Positions 8,782 to 17,444 of a stretch of 39,093 bases of DNA are shown piece after piece. The notes beneath the pieces were generated by a model, which saw only the letters and a list, made by a program, of their open reading frames with translations, was not told where the DNA came from and ran no database searches. Source of the DNA: Bacteroidales bacterium (lineage in GTDB: Bacteria > Bacteroidota > Bacteroidia > Bacteroidales > F082); assembly GCA_030683155.1 (NCBI GenBank), contig JAUXMV010000105.1, positions 1 to 39,093 of the forward strand, read 5' to 3'. Position 1 is the first letter of the stretch. Each line of letters begins with the position of its first letter. The position numbers and the translations under genes are program-made.

Positions 8782-8872
8782 TCTCCTTTCAGCAGATGAA
8801 AAATAGTAAATTCGGTAAAAGATGTCGGATATTTGATCTTTTCCAAACTTGCAATCGTTTATTGGTCAGACT
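8522..8872. repeat. Decayed duplication of the kinase gene 5' end
   Basis: The block corresponds to about 4,040-4,387 in the same orientation. Upstream of the coding remnant, GTTTATTGGTCAGACT (8857-8872) matches GTTTATTTGTCAGACT (4372-4387) at 15 of 16 bases, and GAAAAATAGTAAATT resembles GAAAATAGTAATT. The duplication therefore included leader sequence. It ends six bases before the Na/Pi gene stop. Confidence 0.75.
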
Positions 8873-8877
8873 CCAAA

Positions 8878-10470
8878 TTATTGCTCATCTTCAAGAGGCA
8901 TCATATTTATAAGTCGATTAAGAAGCCAGATGATTTTTTCGGTGATTATGGTCAGATCAAGCATACTTCCCTTGTCAATTGCTGAATTCAACGTATCGCT
9001 GTTAACATACATTTTACGGACTTGTTCCATTGAAGGGCTGTTTGTGGAACAAAGATTTTTGAACATGGTTATATCTTCGATGTCATTTGATTTCTGAGTA
9101 TCAAGGGCGAGATTCAGGAAGAAGTCTAACGACTCCATACAGGAAGTTGATAGTCCTTCGAGTGCAGTGTTTTTTCTGGTATTAATGATAATTGTCACTC
9201 CTTCAGCAACACTTTCAGCAATTTGAACAAGCAGTGTCTGCCGCGACTGACAGTATGCATGATCTTTGGCTGTCATGCGGTGCATTGGCATAGAAGCAAG
9301 TGTTGCTATTGCATCTGTTACTTCCCGTGAAAGCGTTTTAAAGGCCTCATAACGTGTTGCCGGGTCTGGCCCTTCATAGTTTTCTCGTGAACTTGAAAAC
9401 AAAGCAGTTATATGTTCAAACTCACGGTTTTGCTCCAAATGGATCAATTCAAGAGCAGAATCAGGATCTTCAGGTTGGAAATCCAACAGATATTTTGGTT
9501 GAGCAAGGCCTTCTTCCTCTGATGGAGGCGACTTCCTTGCCAGCCGGCCTGTCAATGGTTTGTTGATGATGATGAAAAAAGTTGCTGAGGTCAGATTGAA
9601 AAGAAGAAATACGATAGAAGCCTGATTTTGTAAATTGGGGGTAATGTAATTCAGTAGTGCCATCACCAAAGGAACATGAAGATAAACCTCGATATAGTAT
9701 AGGAGGATAAAAACTGTAGCCCCGAATATATTGAACATATTTACAAACCTGACGAGCTGCTGTGATGTACCACGGAAACCCTGTCCAAGCATGGCTTTAA
9801 ACAGTGTAGAACCGATAGCCGCGCCATACATGAACAGAAAAGTTTGAGGGCCTGTCAGGATATTTGCCTTTGCCAATCCTATTGCCACAAGTGCTACCGC
9901 TGTAGAAGATTGGGCGATGAAACCCAGCAGTGCGCCTGCAAAGATTGAAAGAAACGGATAACTGATACTAAAGGTCATCGCTGAAGTAAACCATTCTTCA
10001 TGTCTTAGTGGCTTTACTCCGGCAGTCATTATTTCAATTCCGAAAAAAATCAATCCCAACCCCATTCCGATAAGGAAGGTATTCCGGTATTTATCAATTT
10101 TTGAAAAATAAAGCGCTATTCCACTTATACCGACTACAAAGGTCACAGCAGTTTCGATTGGAAGAGTAACAAAGAATAACAGTATTGTGTTGCCGACACT
10201 GAATCCGGTTAGAATTGCGATAGCTTGAGAAACATTGAGGAGTCCGGCGGTGATCAGGCTGGCCAGTATCATCAAGGCAGCTGAAGTGCTTTGCATTACC
10301 ACTCCTGATCCAAGTCCAAACAGGAGAGCTTTTAAACGGGAGGATACAAAGCGGGCGGCAACTTTACGAAAGCTTCTGCTGCTCAATTGTTTAAGCCCTG
10401 TTGATAGTAGCTGAACTCCAGAAAACATTAATCCCAGACCCAAGAGGATTTTACCTATTATCTCAAACAT
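8878..10470 (-). CDS. Na/Pi-cotransporter family protein with PhoU-like domain
   Basis: A 530-residue inner-membrane protein of the NptA/PNaS family. It carries the two inverted Na_Pi_cotrans repeats, each with the signature QS(S/T)S/T motif: Q60-STS and Q187-SST. About eight to nine hydrophobic helices extend to residue 310. A cytoplasmic C-terminal part (about 340-530) is helical and resembles the PhoU-like regulatory domain found in this family. The predicted role is sodium-coupled phosphate uptake, though some bacterial members take part in phosphate efflux or nucleotide signalling. The gene is monocistronic. It shows no obvious -7 element upstream. Confidence 0.9.
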   Translation of the reverse strand: MFEIIGKILLGLGLMFSGVQLLSTGLKQLSSRSFRKVAARFVSSRLKALLFGLGSGVVMQSTSAALMILASLITAGLLNVSQAIAILTGFSVGNTILLFFVTLPIETAVTFVVGISGIALYFSKIDKYRNTFLIGMGLGLIFFGIEIMTAGVKPLRHEEWFTSAMTFSISYPFLSIFAGALLGFIAQSSTAVALVAIGLAKANILTGPQTFLFMYGAAIGSTLFKAMLGQGFRGTSQQLVRFVNMFNIFGATVFILLYYIEVYLHVPLVMALLNYITPNLQNQASIVFLLFNLTSATFFIIINKPLTGRLARKSPPSEEEGLAQPKYLLDFQPEDPDSALELIHLEQNREFEHITALFSSSRENYEGPDPATRYEAFKTLSREVTDAIATLASMPMHRMTAKDHAYCQSRQTLLVQIAESVAEGVTIIINTRKNTALEGLSTSCMESLDFFLNLALDTQKSNDIEDITMFKNLCSTNSPSMEQVRKMYVNSDTLNSAIDKGSMLDLTIITEKIIWLLNRLINMMPLEDEQ

Positions 10471-10693
10471 ATTTATTCAATAGAAAATTAAAGACCTTAA
10501 TAATGTAAAACCCAAACTAATTCTACCGCTCAAATGTCGTTACTTTCCTGTATACTCGCAAGAACTTTCGTTTTTATCAGTCGTTGAGGTAAAAGCCTGA
10601 CCAGCTCATTTTGTTATTTTTTAATAGGGCAAGGTTACCAACTTATTCTGCTGAAAGGTACTCCGATTGGTCGGCTTTTCCACAATAGGCTTA

Positions 10694-10735
10694 AAAAGCA
10701 GAAAAGAGGACGAAATCGTCCTCTTTTCTGCTTTT
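10694..10735 (-). terminator. Terminator of tRNA-Asn (19-bp perfect stem)
   Basis: AAAAGCAGAAAAGAGGACG (10694-10712) pairs perfectly with 10717-10735 across a 4-base loop. It begins 2 bp past the tRNA 3' end on the minus strand. A/T runs on both sides mean it could also stop transcription from the other direction. Confidence 0.85.
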
Positions 10736-10736
10736 G

Positions 10737-10810
10737 CTCCCCCTGCTGGACTTGAACCAGCGACCCTCTGATTAACAGTCAGATGCTCTAACCAACTGAG
10801 CTAAGGAGGA
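10737..10810 (-). tRNA. tRNA-Asn (GTT anticodon)
   Basis: The minus-strand sequence folds into a complete cloverleaf. The acceptor stem is TCCTCCT/AGGGGGA (with one G-T pair). The D arm is GCTC-AGTTGGTTAGA-GC, the anticodon arm CTGACTGTTAATCAG contains GTT, and the T arm is CTGGTTCAAGTCCAG. The discriminator base is G, as expected for tRNA-Asn. The CCA end is not encoded. It has its own promoter and terminator. Confidence 0.95.
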
Positions 10811-10831
10811 GTGTTTCTCTGTTTGAGGGTG

Positions 10832-10862
10832 CAAAATTACACGTTTTTTCAAAGTGGCCAAA
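10832..10862 (-). promoter_or_regulatory. Promoter of tRNA-Asn
   Basis: On the minus strand TTTG (10859-10862), 19 bp and TAATTTTG (10832-10839) match the Bacteroidota promoter pattern exactly. The -7 element lies 21 bp upstream of the tRNA 5' end. Confidence 0.75.
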
Positions 10863-10908
10863 TTTTTTTTCAAAAAACCTGCATCATATTTGCACAAACC
10901 CTCAGGCA

Positions 10909-10937
10909 CAAAAAAAAAGCAGGGTTAACCCCTGCTT
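10909..10937 (-). terminator. Terminator of the outer-membrane-type gene
   Basis: AAGCAGGG (10917-10924) pairs with CCCTGCTT (10930-10937). On the minus strand the stem is followed by eight or more T residues. It lies 22 bp downstream of the stop codon at 10960. Confidence 0.88.
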
Positions 10938-10959
10938 AAAAGATGTATGAAATATGATT

Positions 10960-11514
10960 CTACAATTTAAATGCTACACCTAAATTGAAATATGCAATCC
11001 CGGTGCCAAGCTCGACCATACCAGCAAGCTTATCGGTGAAATAATATCTTCCGCCTACATAACCTGAAAAAAGCACTCCACTGGATGATCCGCTATAATT
11101 TCCACCCAATGAGTTTCCAATTTCTTTACTGGTTACAACATTATAGCCAAGTAAAACACCTGCATAAGTATCAAGTTTATCCACCAAAGGATAGTGAAAT
11201 GATCCACGAGCTCCAATGATAAAGTTGGAAATCTTCCATCCATAACCAAGATATTCCCACTTGGCTGAAGTGTAACCTAAATATCCTCCTACGCCTATTG
11301 AACCAACATCAAGGACGCCATCCTTAATGCCTTGCTCATAAGAAATGGAGATTGGAGGTGTTTTGCTTGTGTAATAGGAGCCTGAGTAAAATCCAGATAA
11401 AAGTCCAATACCCAGATTAACTACTTTGTCACCTTCTTTAAAAAGGTTTTCCTGCGCTTTAAGCGTTGTTGTCATTGTGAGCAATGCCACAAAAATTGTA
11501 ATGATTTTTCTCAT
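10960..11514 (-). CDS. Outer-membrane beta-barrel-type protein
   Basis: A 184-residue protein with a signal peptide (MRKIITIFVALLTMTTTLKAQ). The mature part is rich in glycine and aromatic residues and in alternating strands such as GVGGYLGYTSAKWEYLGY and GLLLGYNVV. It ends in an aliphatic/aromatic strand (FNLGVAFKL), the normal C-terminus of small outer-membrane barrels. The size fits an 8-stranded barrel. No specific ligand can be assigned. It is a single gene with its own promoter-like element at 11568-11598 and a strong terminator. Confidence 0.8.
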   Translation of the reverse strand: MRKIITIFVALLTMTTTLKAQENLFKEGDKVVNLGIGLLSGFYSGSYYTSKTPPISISYEQGIKDGVLDVGSIGVGGYLGYTSAKWEYLGYGWKISNFIIGARGSFHYPLVDKLDTYAGVLLGYNVVTSKEIGNSLGGNYSGSSSGVLFSGYVGGRYYFTDKLAGMVELGTGIAYFNLGVAFKL

Positions 11515-11567
11515 AAGAAAGTTGGTTTATTAAAGGTTGTAATTAAAATATGATTAACAATTCAGGG

Positions 11568-11598
11568 CAAAAATAAATATTTAAATGAATTAAACAAT
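11568..11598 (-). promoter_or_regulatory. Promoter of the outer-membrane-type gene
   Basis: On the minus strand ATTG (11595-11598), 19 bp and TATTTTTG (11568-11575). The -7 element is a full match to TAnnTTTG and the -33 element matches three of four bases. It lies 53 bp upstream of the ATG at 11514. Confidence 0.5.
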
Positions 11599-11613
11599 CC
11601 ACGAAAAGGGGGA

Positions 11614-11644
11614 TTTCATATTTCTGACTATTGATTTATTTTTG
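11614..11644 (+). promoter_or_regulatory. Promoter of the second kinase/regulator operon
   Basis: TTTC (11614-11617), 19 bp and TATTTTTG (11637-11644). The -7 element is a full consensus match and the -33 element matches three of four bases. It lies 42 bp upstream of the ATG at 11687 and is divergent from the promoter at 11568-11598. Confidence 0.5.
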
Positions 11645-11686
11645 AAGTGTTATTAACAACTGCAAAATTATTAAAACCCAACACTT

Positions 11687-13639
11687 ATGAAAAGTAAGTT
11701 TCTGATGCTTCTGTCAGCTATTTTAGTCGTCTCCATAGCTTTGGCGTCAGAGACTGAGATCCAAAGAAAATCAGACTCTTGTATGCTTTTTTTACGCAAC
11801 TCACAAAATGATAGGGCGGCAATATTAGTAAATGATATAAAACGGCTGATTGTTATAAGAAACGAAAGTTTTGAAACGGGAGATGCACTGCGCATTATCG
11901 CCAGTTTTTTTCTCGAAAAACCTGATTATGATTCCGCGGTTTACTATTTTGACCTTTCAAATGCTATTGCATCCCGACTGCTTCCACCTGAAAACGACCT
12001 CCTTAAAGCACGGATTTTGTTTTCATATTCGCTTATGTATTATCGCAACGGTGATTTTGAAAAAGCAATTATGATGCTTCTTGAGGCAGAATATATTTTT
12101 ACTGAACTGAACGACAAAGACTGGATTGCTGAAACATGCAACAGACTGGGAGGCATTTATCTGGTGTTTGGAAATGCTGAAAAGGCTAAATACTATAATC
12201 TGAAAGCATACAATTTTGTGCAGGAATCCCACAATGTTTCATTGAAGAGCAAGGTGCTGAATGCCTATGGAAATTATTTGCTGGAGTCAGGAAAAGTGGA
12301 TAGTGCTATGATGCAATACGACCTTGCTATTTCAATTGCAATGCAAAGCGGTAACAAAAAAATTGTTTCTGATGCCTTATACAACAAGGCTTTTGCATTT
12401 TCAAAACAGGAAGAATATGAAAAGGCACTTCATTATTACAATGAGGCGCTTGAAGTAGCGCGATCAGGCAATCTCGACTACGATATTGTTGATGCATTGT
12501 ATAAATATGGACTCACTTTGTACTATATGGAACGTTTTGATCCGGCCCGCGACACCTTGCAAAAGGCCCTGAAAGCAGCCAAAGAAATGAAGGCAAGTAC
12601 ACTTCAGCGAAATATTTATGATGCGTTGAACTTTCTTGAATACGAGGCAGGAAACTTTAGGCAGGCATACGAATACCTCAGCAGTTATGTGGATTTGGCA
12701 CATGAAATCTTTACAGCGGATGAACAGAAACACATCAATTTTTTGGAGGCAAAATTTGAAAGCCAGAAAAAAGAAAGTCAGCTAATCATTCAAAAGCAAA
12801 AAATTCACCAACGCAACCTGGTAATTTTTATCAGCCTGACATTGCTGATTTCGCTTTCGATAATCATCTTGCTTATGGTAGGTCGTCACCGTAAAAAGAG
12901 GACCATTGCCATGCAGCAAATTGCACTGGCCGAGGAGCAACTCTCAAGGCTAAAACAAGAACAGGCTTTGCTTGCGGCACAAGCATCCATTAAAGGTGAA
13001 GAAAATGAGCGCAGTCGCATTGCCCGCGACCTTCATGATGGTCTGGGCGGAATGCTATCAGGCGTCAAGCTTACTTTAAATCACGCCATTGGCCGGCAGG
13101 TTTTTGAGGAGCAACAGGCCAATCAGTTTTACCATGTGCTCAACATGATCGACAGCAGTGTGACGGAACTTCGCAGAATTGCACACAATATGATGCCCGA
13201 AATACTTATCCGTTGTGGTCTTCGCAGTGCTTTGGAACATTTCTGTCAGGCTGTTTCCCCTCATGAAAAACCGAAAATCAGTTTTTCTTTCTTTGGAGAT
13301 TTCTTCAGGCTTGAGAAGAGTTTTGAGCTGATGATCTATCGTATTGTGCAGGAAATGACCACCAATGCTATCAGGCATGCAGAAGCTTCGGAGATAAAAG
13401 TTGAGCTGATACAAAACGAAGAATATTTAAGTATAAGGGTTATTGACAACGGAATAGGCTTTGATCTAGAAAGTATAAAAGATAAAAAAGGAAATGGTTT
13501 AAGAAATCTTCAATCCAGAGTTGCAAGTTTTGGTGGAATGTTCGACCTTAGCGCTGAAATTGGCGGAGGCACAGAAGTGATGGCTTCGTTCGATAATATC
13601 TACCAATTTAAACAAAATGATCAGGATATTGATTGTTGA
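11687..13639 (+). CDS. TPR-repeat sensor histidine kinase (HisKA_3 type)
   Basis: A 650-residue protein built like the kinase at 2323-4314. It has a signal peptide (cleavage after ALA), about 340 residues of TPR repeats (for example ALHYYNEALEVA and AKYYNLKAYNF), and a transmembrane helix near 380-403 (LVIFISLTLLISLSIIILLMV). A coiled coil follows. The HisKA_3 domain carries H450 in ARDLHDGLGG, and the HATPase has IVQEMTTNAIRHA, DNGIGFD and GNGLRNL. It overlaps the response regulator gene by 23 bp, so the two are translated together and are a cognate pair. The genes downstream encode T9SS-exported proteins, but nothing in the sequence proves control of them. Confidence 0.93.
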   Translation: MKSKFLMLLSAILVVSIALASETEIQRKSDSCMLFLRNSQNDRAAILVNDIKRLIVIRNESFETGDALRIIASFFLEKPDYDSAVYYFDLSNAIASRLLPPENDLLKARILFSYSLMYYRNGDFEKAIMMLLEAEYIFTELNDKDWIAETCNRLGGIYLVFGNAEKAKYYNLKAYNFVQESHNVSLKSKVLNAYGNYLLESGKVDSAMMQYDLAISIAMQSGNKKIVSDALYNKAFAFSKQEEYEKALHYYNEALEVARSGNLDYDIVDALYKYGLTLYYMERFDPARDTLQKALKAAKEMKASTLQRNIYDALNFLEYEAGNFRQAYEYLSSYVDLAHEIFTADEQKHINFLEAKFESQKKESQLIIQKQKIHQRNLVIFISLTLLISLSIIILLMVGRHRKKRTIAMQQIALAEEQLSRLKQEQALLAAQASIKGEENERSRIARDLHDGLGGMLSGVKLTLNHAIGRQVFEEQQANQFYHVLNMIDSSVTELRRIAHNMMPEILIRCGLRSALEHFCQAVSPHEKPKISFSFFGDFFRLEKSFELMIYRIVQEMTTNAIRHAEASEIKVELIQNEEYLSIRVIDNGIGFDLESIKDKKGNGLRNLQSRVASFGGMFDLSAEIGGGTEVMASFDNIYQFKQNDQDIDC

Positions 13640-14234
13640 GGACCATCCTGCGATGGTTGAAGGGCTTAGAAAAATTTTATCCGAATCTGATGAGATTACT
13701 ACGCTTGACGTTGCAACAAACGCTTCAAAATGTATGGCTCATGTAAAAGGCTATACGTATGATGTTATTTTGCTCGACATTATGTTGCCCGGAAGCAATG
13801 GCCTTGATCTTTGTTCCGAAATCATCAAGGTGAATCCTGAAGCTAAAATCCTGGCATTGTCCACCTACAACCAGCGCTATTACATCGAAACGATGCTTCA
13901 AAACGGTGCAAAAGGCTATTTGCTCAAAAACAACAGCAAGGAGGTTATTTTACACGCTATAAAAACTGTACATGCCGGAAACACCTTTCTCTGCGAAGAA
14001 GTTAAGCGTATTCTCCGGCAACATTCAGATCATTCCCTTGCACTTTCACGTCGGGAAATAGAGGTTTTAAGGCTTATAGCTGATGGCTTGACCAACAAAG
14101 AAATTGCTGACAAACTTTTTATCAGTCCGCTCACAGTCGATTCTCACCGAAAAAACCTGATCATAAAACTTGGGGCAAAAAACACAGCTTCTCTGATCAA
14201 AATTGCTATGTCTGAAGGGTTTGTGAGTGTATAA
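13617..14234 (+). CDS. NarL/FixJ-family response regulator
   Basis: A 205-residue regulator with a receiver domain (E8/D9 acidic pair, phospho-acceptor D54 in LLDIMLPG, lysine in LLKNN) and a LuxR-type helix-turn-helix (LSRREIEVLRLIADGLTNKEIA, recognition helix SPLTVDSHRKNL). The start codon lies inside the kinase gene, giving a 23-bp overlap that supports coupled translation. It should control genes in response to the TPR kinase; the targets are not known. Confidence 0.94.
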   Translation: MIRILIVEDHPAMVEGLRKILSESDEITTLDVATNASKCMAHVKGYTYDVILLDIMLPGSNGLDLCSEIIKVNPEAKILALSTYNQRYYIETMLQNGAKGYLLKNNSKEVILHAIKTVHAGNTFLCEEVKRILRQHSDHSLALSRREIEVLRLIADGLTNKEIADKLFISPLTVDSHRKNLIIKLGAKNTASLIKIAMSEGFVSV

Positions 14235-14258
14235 AAAATAAATCAATCCAAAATCAAA

Positions 14259-14549
14259 ATGATAGAGAACGCATCTTCTGCAAAAAATTCGCATCTGCAA
14301 AAAATCATTTCCGGCCTCATCGCTGTAAGTGATTATACGAGTGCCGATGACCTGATAGAGTCGGGTTTTGTTGTACAATCATCTCAGGAATTTCTTTCGG
14401 ATGACGGGCGAAAAATATTTGTTTCCGAGTACATAAAACACACACAAAAGGTTGTTTTCATTCAAATGACGGAGGATGCTTCTTCTGGGATACTGGCTCC
14501 GGAAATTCATGTGCTTGCGACTGCACCCTGGGAAAAACTTATGGAATAA
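14259..14549 (+). CDS. Small protein of unknown function
   Basis: A 96-residue soluble protein starting 24 bp after the response regulator, probably in the same operon. There is no signal peptide, membrane helix or recognised motif. The sequence has a helical N-terminal half and a strand-rich second half (KIFVSEYI, KVVFIQMTED, EIHVLATAPW). It may be an accessory to the two-component pair or an unrelated gene read through from it. Confidence 0.65.
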   Translation: MIENASSAKNSHLQKIISGLIAVSDYTSADDLIESGFVVQSSQEFLSDDGRKIFVSEYIKHTQKVVFIQMTEDASSGILAPEIHVLATAPWEKLME

Positions 14550-14681
14550 TGCTTAATATTTTGTTTCTTTTTGCACAGTGTAAATGGATCTTCTGATAAA
14601 AAAATCGTCTATTTCCTCTATTTAGGCCTTTGATTGAATCCTATTCCTTACTTTTATGCTTTCAAACAGATAAAATTTGGC

Positions 14682-17444
14682 ATGAAAAGACTTTACGACA
14701 TTGCTTTAATCCTCGGTTTTTTAATGTTTTATACCAATTTTGCTGCTTCTCAGCAACAAATTGGTGCTGTTGAGGATTTCAGTATTGTAATAACTTTTGC
14801 CCAACCTCAGGTCAATCCGCCAATAGTGAAAAAAGCACCTTTGAAATATAACAAAGCTTTTGCGCTTATTCTACATATGGATGATGGAAATCCGGCTGTG
14901 CATGATCAGGTCATGCCATTTTTCAAAGGACAAAGTGGAAATCCGGGTCTTTTTTTTACTGAAGGAAACATACAAAATAACCAGCCATTTAAGATGGATG
15001 CCGTTCAATTTTCATTTACGGCCTCAGGTGTTGATGTGCACAATTATATCCCGGGCTTTCTGCATTGGGATAATCTAATCAATCTTTGGGCAGGTGAGTT
15101 TGGGATTGTCAACCATGGTTTAACAAACCCACCTCAAAGCAATTCAGAGCTCGAAGTACGCCGCAATGCAAGCTATACCAAACGCAAAACTGCCAGCGGA
15201 ACCATTCCCGGTGGCTACGATATGAATGTACACGTGATTCCAAACAATGATGTTGCTCAGATTCCATTTGCCAAGCAACACAATTTAGTTGTGTATCATG
15301 ATGGTATCAATTCGTTGCAGAATCCACTCAGGGTTGAGTCCTTGCCTTCTATTACAGGCATTGAAATTTCAAGAGGAAGTATTACCAACAATTTATTTCA
15401 GCAGGTGCAGTCCATTGCCAATCAATGCGATGAAAACAATCATTTTATAGCAACGTTTTTCAACCATGGTTTTGGTGGGGTCGACATCACTTTTGATCAG
15501 TTTAAAGTACAGATGAATCAGATTGCCGCCACTTATGGCCGGGCAGGTCTCAACAATATCTGGTCTGCTACTTCAGCCGAAGTGTTCGAGTATCTCAGGT
15601 TGAAAGAGCTTATTACAGTTAATACAGAAATCAATGAAAACGTTTTGACAATAACGTTTTCAGGAAATAATATTCCGGATAATTTTAGATACTATGCCCT
15701 CAGTATCGTTGTGGAAGGTGAGTCGAACATCGTTAATATGGTAGTGCAGCAGCCCAATGATTTCTCATCATATCTATATTCTCAGAACAGGGCTTTGATC
15801 AATATGAAGTGGAATGGAAGAGCTATTCCGGATATCCCGCAGATTGCCGAAAATGCCGTAGTTGCTGCGGAATCTCAGGTCACTGAAGCCAACGCACTTG
15901 TAGCCATGGATTATGTGCAGATGCTGCCCGATGGAGATTTAAAGGAGTTGTTAAGAGAGCGGCTTTGTGCTTTGCCCGGGATAATCTATGAGTCCGGATT
16001 TTGCAGAAAGCTTGATTTTCTTGGGCCTGACACAGCACTTTGCCTGAACGACAGCATAATATTCACTGCACCAGAATCAGCTTCTTATCTTTGGAGTACT
16101 GGCGCCACAACGCGATCTATTACTATTGTGGCAGAAGAACCTATTGAAATTTGGGCGCGTGTAACTGACAATTTTGGATTTGTTATCGGTGACACCGTAA
16201 ATATTTCTGTGTTGCCATTGCCTGAAGTGATGATTGTTCCGGATCAGGCAACTATTGGTCCGGATACTGAAATACAATTGGTGGCATCAGGCGCCCAAAG
16301 TTATTTGTGGTCTAATGGAAGTGTTACGCCCATAATTATAGTAAGTCCCGTTCAGACAACACTTTACAGCGTTACAGGAACAGCTTTGAATGGATGTAAA
16401 GCCATCGCTGAGGCACAAGTTGAAGTAGTTTACACAACAAACATCGATTTCATGTACAATGATGTTTGCTTTGGCGACACAACTGTTTTTATTGCCCTCA
16501 TCGAATCAAATGATCCTGTGGTATCGGTAGAGTGGGATTTGACCGGTAACGGGCTTTTTAATGACGAATCAGGTGATACGCTTCAATTGATTTTCAGTGA
16601 GGTGGGAGAAAAACTTATTGGTTTGCGCGTGAAAACGCAAAGCGGAGGATTGCAAACGATTTATCACAGCATTGTAGTTGCAGATATACCGGTAGCTAAT
16701 TTTGAGGTGTCATTGCCATGTCTGGGAAAACAGACGCTTTTCACTGATAAATCAACGGTAGCTATTGGCAATGTGACGGATTGGAGATGGTCAACCGGTG
16801 ATGGTAATCTTTTCGGTGAAAAATCATTCGGTTATGAATACAATGTTATCGGGCTTTATGAAATTGAGCTTATAGTAACTTCGAATTATGGCTGCAGGGA
16901 TACAGTTACTTCTGTTCTGGAGATAAAGCCCCTGCCTCAGATTGATCTCAGGCTTCTGGATGGCACAACAGTAAATAACAACCAAACATTAACGATGCCG
17001 CGTGGAGGGAATTTAACCTTTAGAGTAAACAGTCCTTACGACAGCATTTTCTGGATTACTACAGTGATAACCGAAACTTTCAAAGTTATCAATGAGGGAA
17101 ACTTTTATGTGGACGTTTTTCTTGATGGATGCAGCGACAGGCGCAATTTCAGTGTCGTTGAAACCGGTGATCCTGTGAAGCCTGTTGTTGGAATTCTTAA
17201 TCTTATTACACCCAATGGCGACGGGTACAACGACGTTTGGCTCATACAGGATTTAGATAAAATTTCACCTGCACGTGTTGCTGTTTATACCAGAAGCGGT
17301 GCAATGGTTTACCAGAATAATGATTACAAGAATGACTGGAACGGATATTATAATGGCAATCCGCTTCCGGAAGGAACATATTACTATGTGATTGAAGGCA
17401 CGGGCGGTGCGGTTTACAAAGGCCCATTAAGTATTTTAAGATGA
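14682..17444 (+). CDS. Deacetylase-like, PKD-domain protein with T9SS type B sorting domain
   Basis: The protein has 920 residues from the ATG at 14682. A TTG at 14634 is in frame, but the signal peptide MKRLYDIALILGFLMFYTNFAASQ starts at the ATG. Residues 50-440 resemble a NodB/polysaccharide-deacetylase fold, with HMDDG (D67, D68) as motif 1 and NHGLTN as a motif-2 equivalent. The second histidine of the usual HxxxH is replaced by N, so activity is uncertain. Ig-like and PKD domains follow, including WRWSTGDG. The last 85 residues are a CHU_C/gliding-motility-type (type B) sorting domain, with LITPNGDGYNDVW, VYTRSGAMVYQ and LPEGTYYYVI. The stop codon overlaps the next gene's start (ATGA), linking it to the PorP/SprF-like protein. 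A paralogous N-terminal domain occurs in the gene at 18622. Confidence 0.85.
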   Translation: MKRLYDIALILGFLMFYTNFAASQQQIGAVEDFSIVITFAQPQVNPPIVKKAPLKYNKAFALILHMDDGNPAVHDQVMPFFKGQSGNPGLFFTEGNIQNNQPFKMDAVQFSFTASGVDVHNYIPGFLHWDNLINLWAGEFGIVNHGLTNPPQSNSELEVRRNASYTKRKTASGTIPGGYDMNVHVIPNNDVAQIPFAKQHNLVVYHDGINSLQNPLRVESLPSITGIEISRGSITNNLFQQVQSIANQCDENNHFIATFFNHGFGGVDITFDQFKVQMNQIAATYGRAGLNNIWSATSAEVFEYLRLKELITVNTEINENVLTITFSGNNIPDNFRYYALSIVVEGESNIVNMVVQQPNDFSSYLYSQNRALINMKWNGRAIPDIPQIAENAVVAAESQVTEANALVAMDYVQMLPDGDLKELLRERLCALPGIIYESGFCRKLDFLGPDTALCLNDSIIFTAPESASYLWSTGATTRSITIVAEEPIEIWARVTDNFGFVIGDTVNISVLPLPEVMIVPDQATIGPDTEIQLVASGAQSYLWSNGSVTPIIIVSPVQTTLYSVTGTALNGCKAIAEAQVEVVYTTNIDFMYNDVCFGDTTVFIALIESNDPVVSVEWDLTGNGLFNDESGDTLQLIFSEVGEKLIGLRVKTQSGGLQTIYHSIVVADIPVANFEVSLPCLGKQTLFTDKSTVAIGNVTDWRWSTGDGNLFGEKSFGYEYNVIGLYEIELIVTSNYGCRDTVTSVLEIKPLPQIDLRLLDGTTVNNNQTLTMPRGGNLTFRVNSPYDSIFWITTVITETFKVINEGNFYVDVFLDGCSDRRNFSVVETGDPVKPVVGILNLITPNGDGYNDVWLIQDLDKISPARVAVYTRSGAMVYQNNDYKNDWNGYYNGNPLPEGTYYYVIEGTGGAVYKGPLSILR

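Noticed and set aside
8482-8872. Idea that the duplicated kinase leader drives the T9SS propeller gene
   Set aside because: The propeller gene has its own good promoter match (CTTG-N20-TACTTTTG) directly upstream of its ATG, so a borrowed promoter is not needed.
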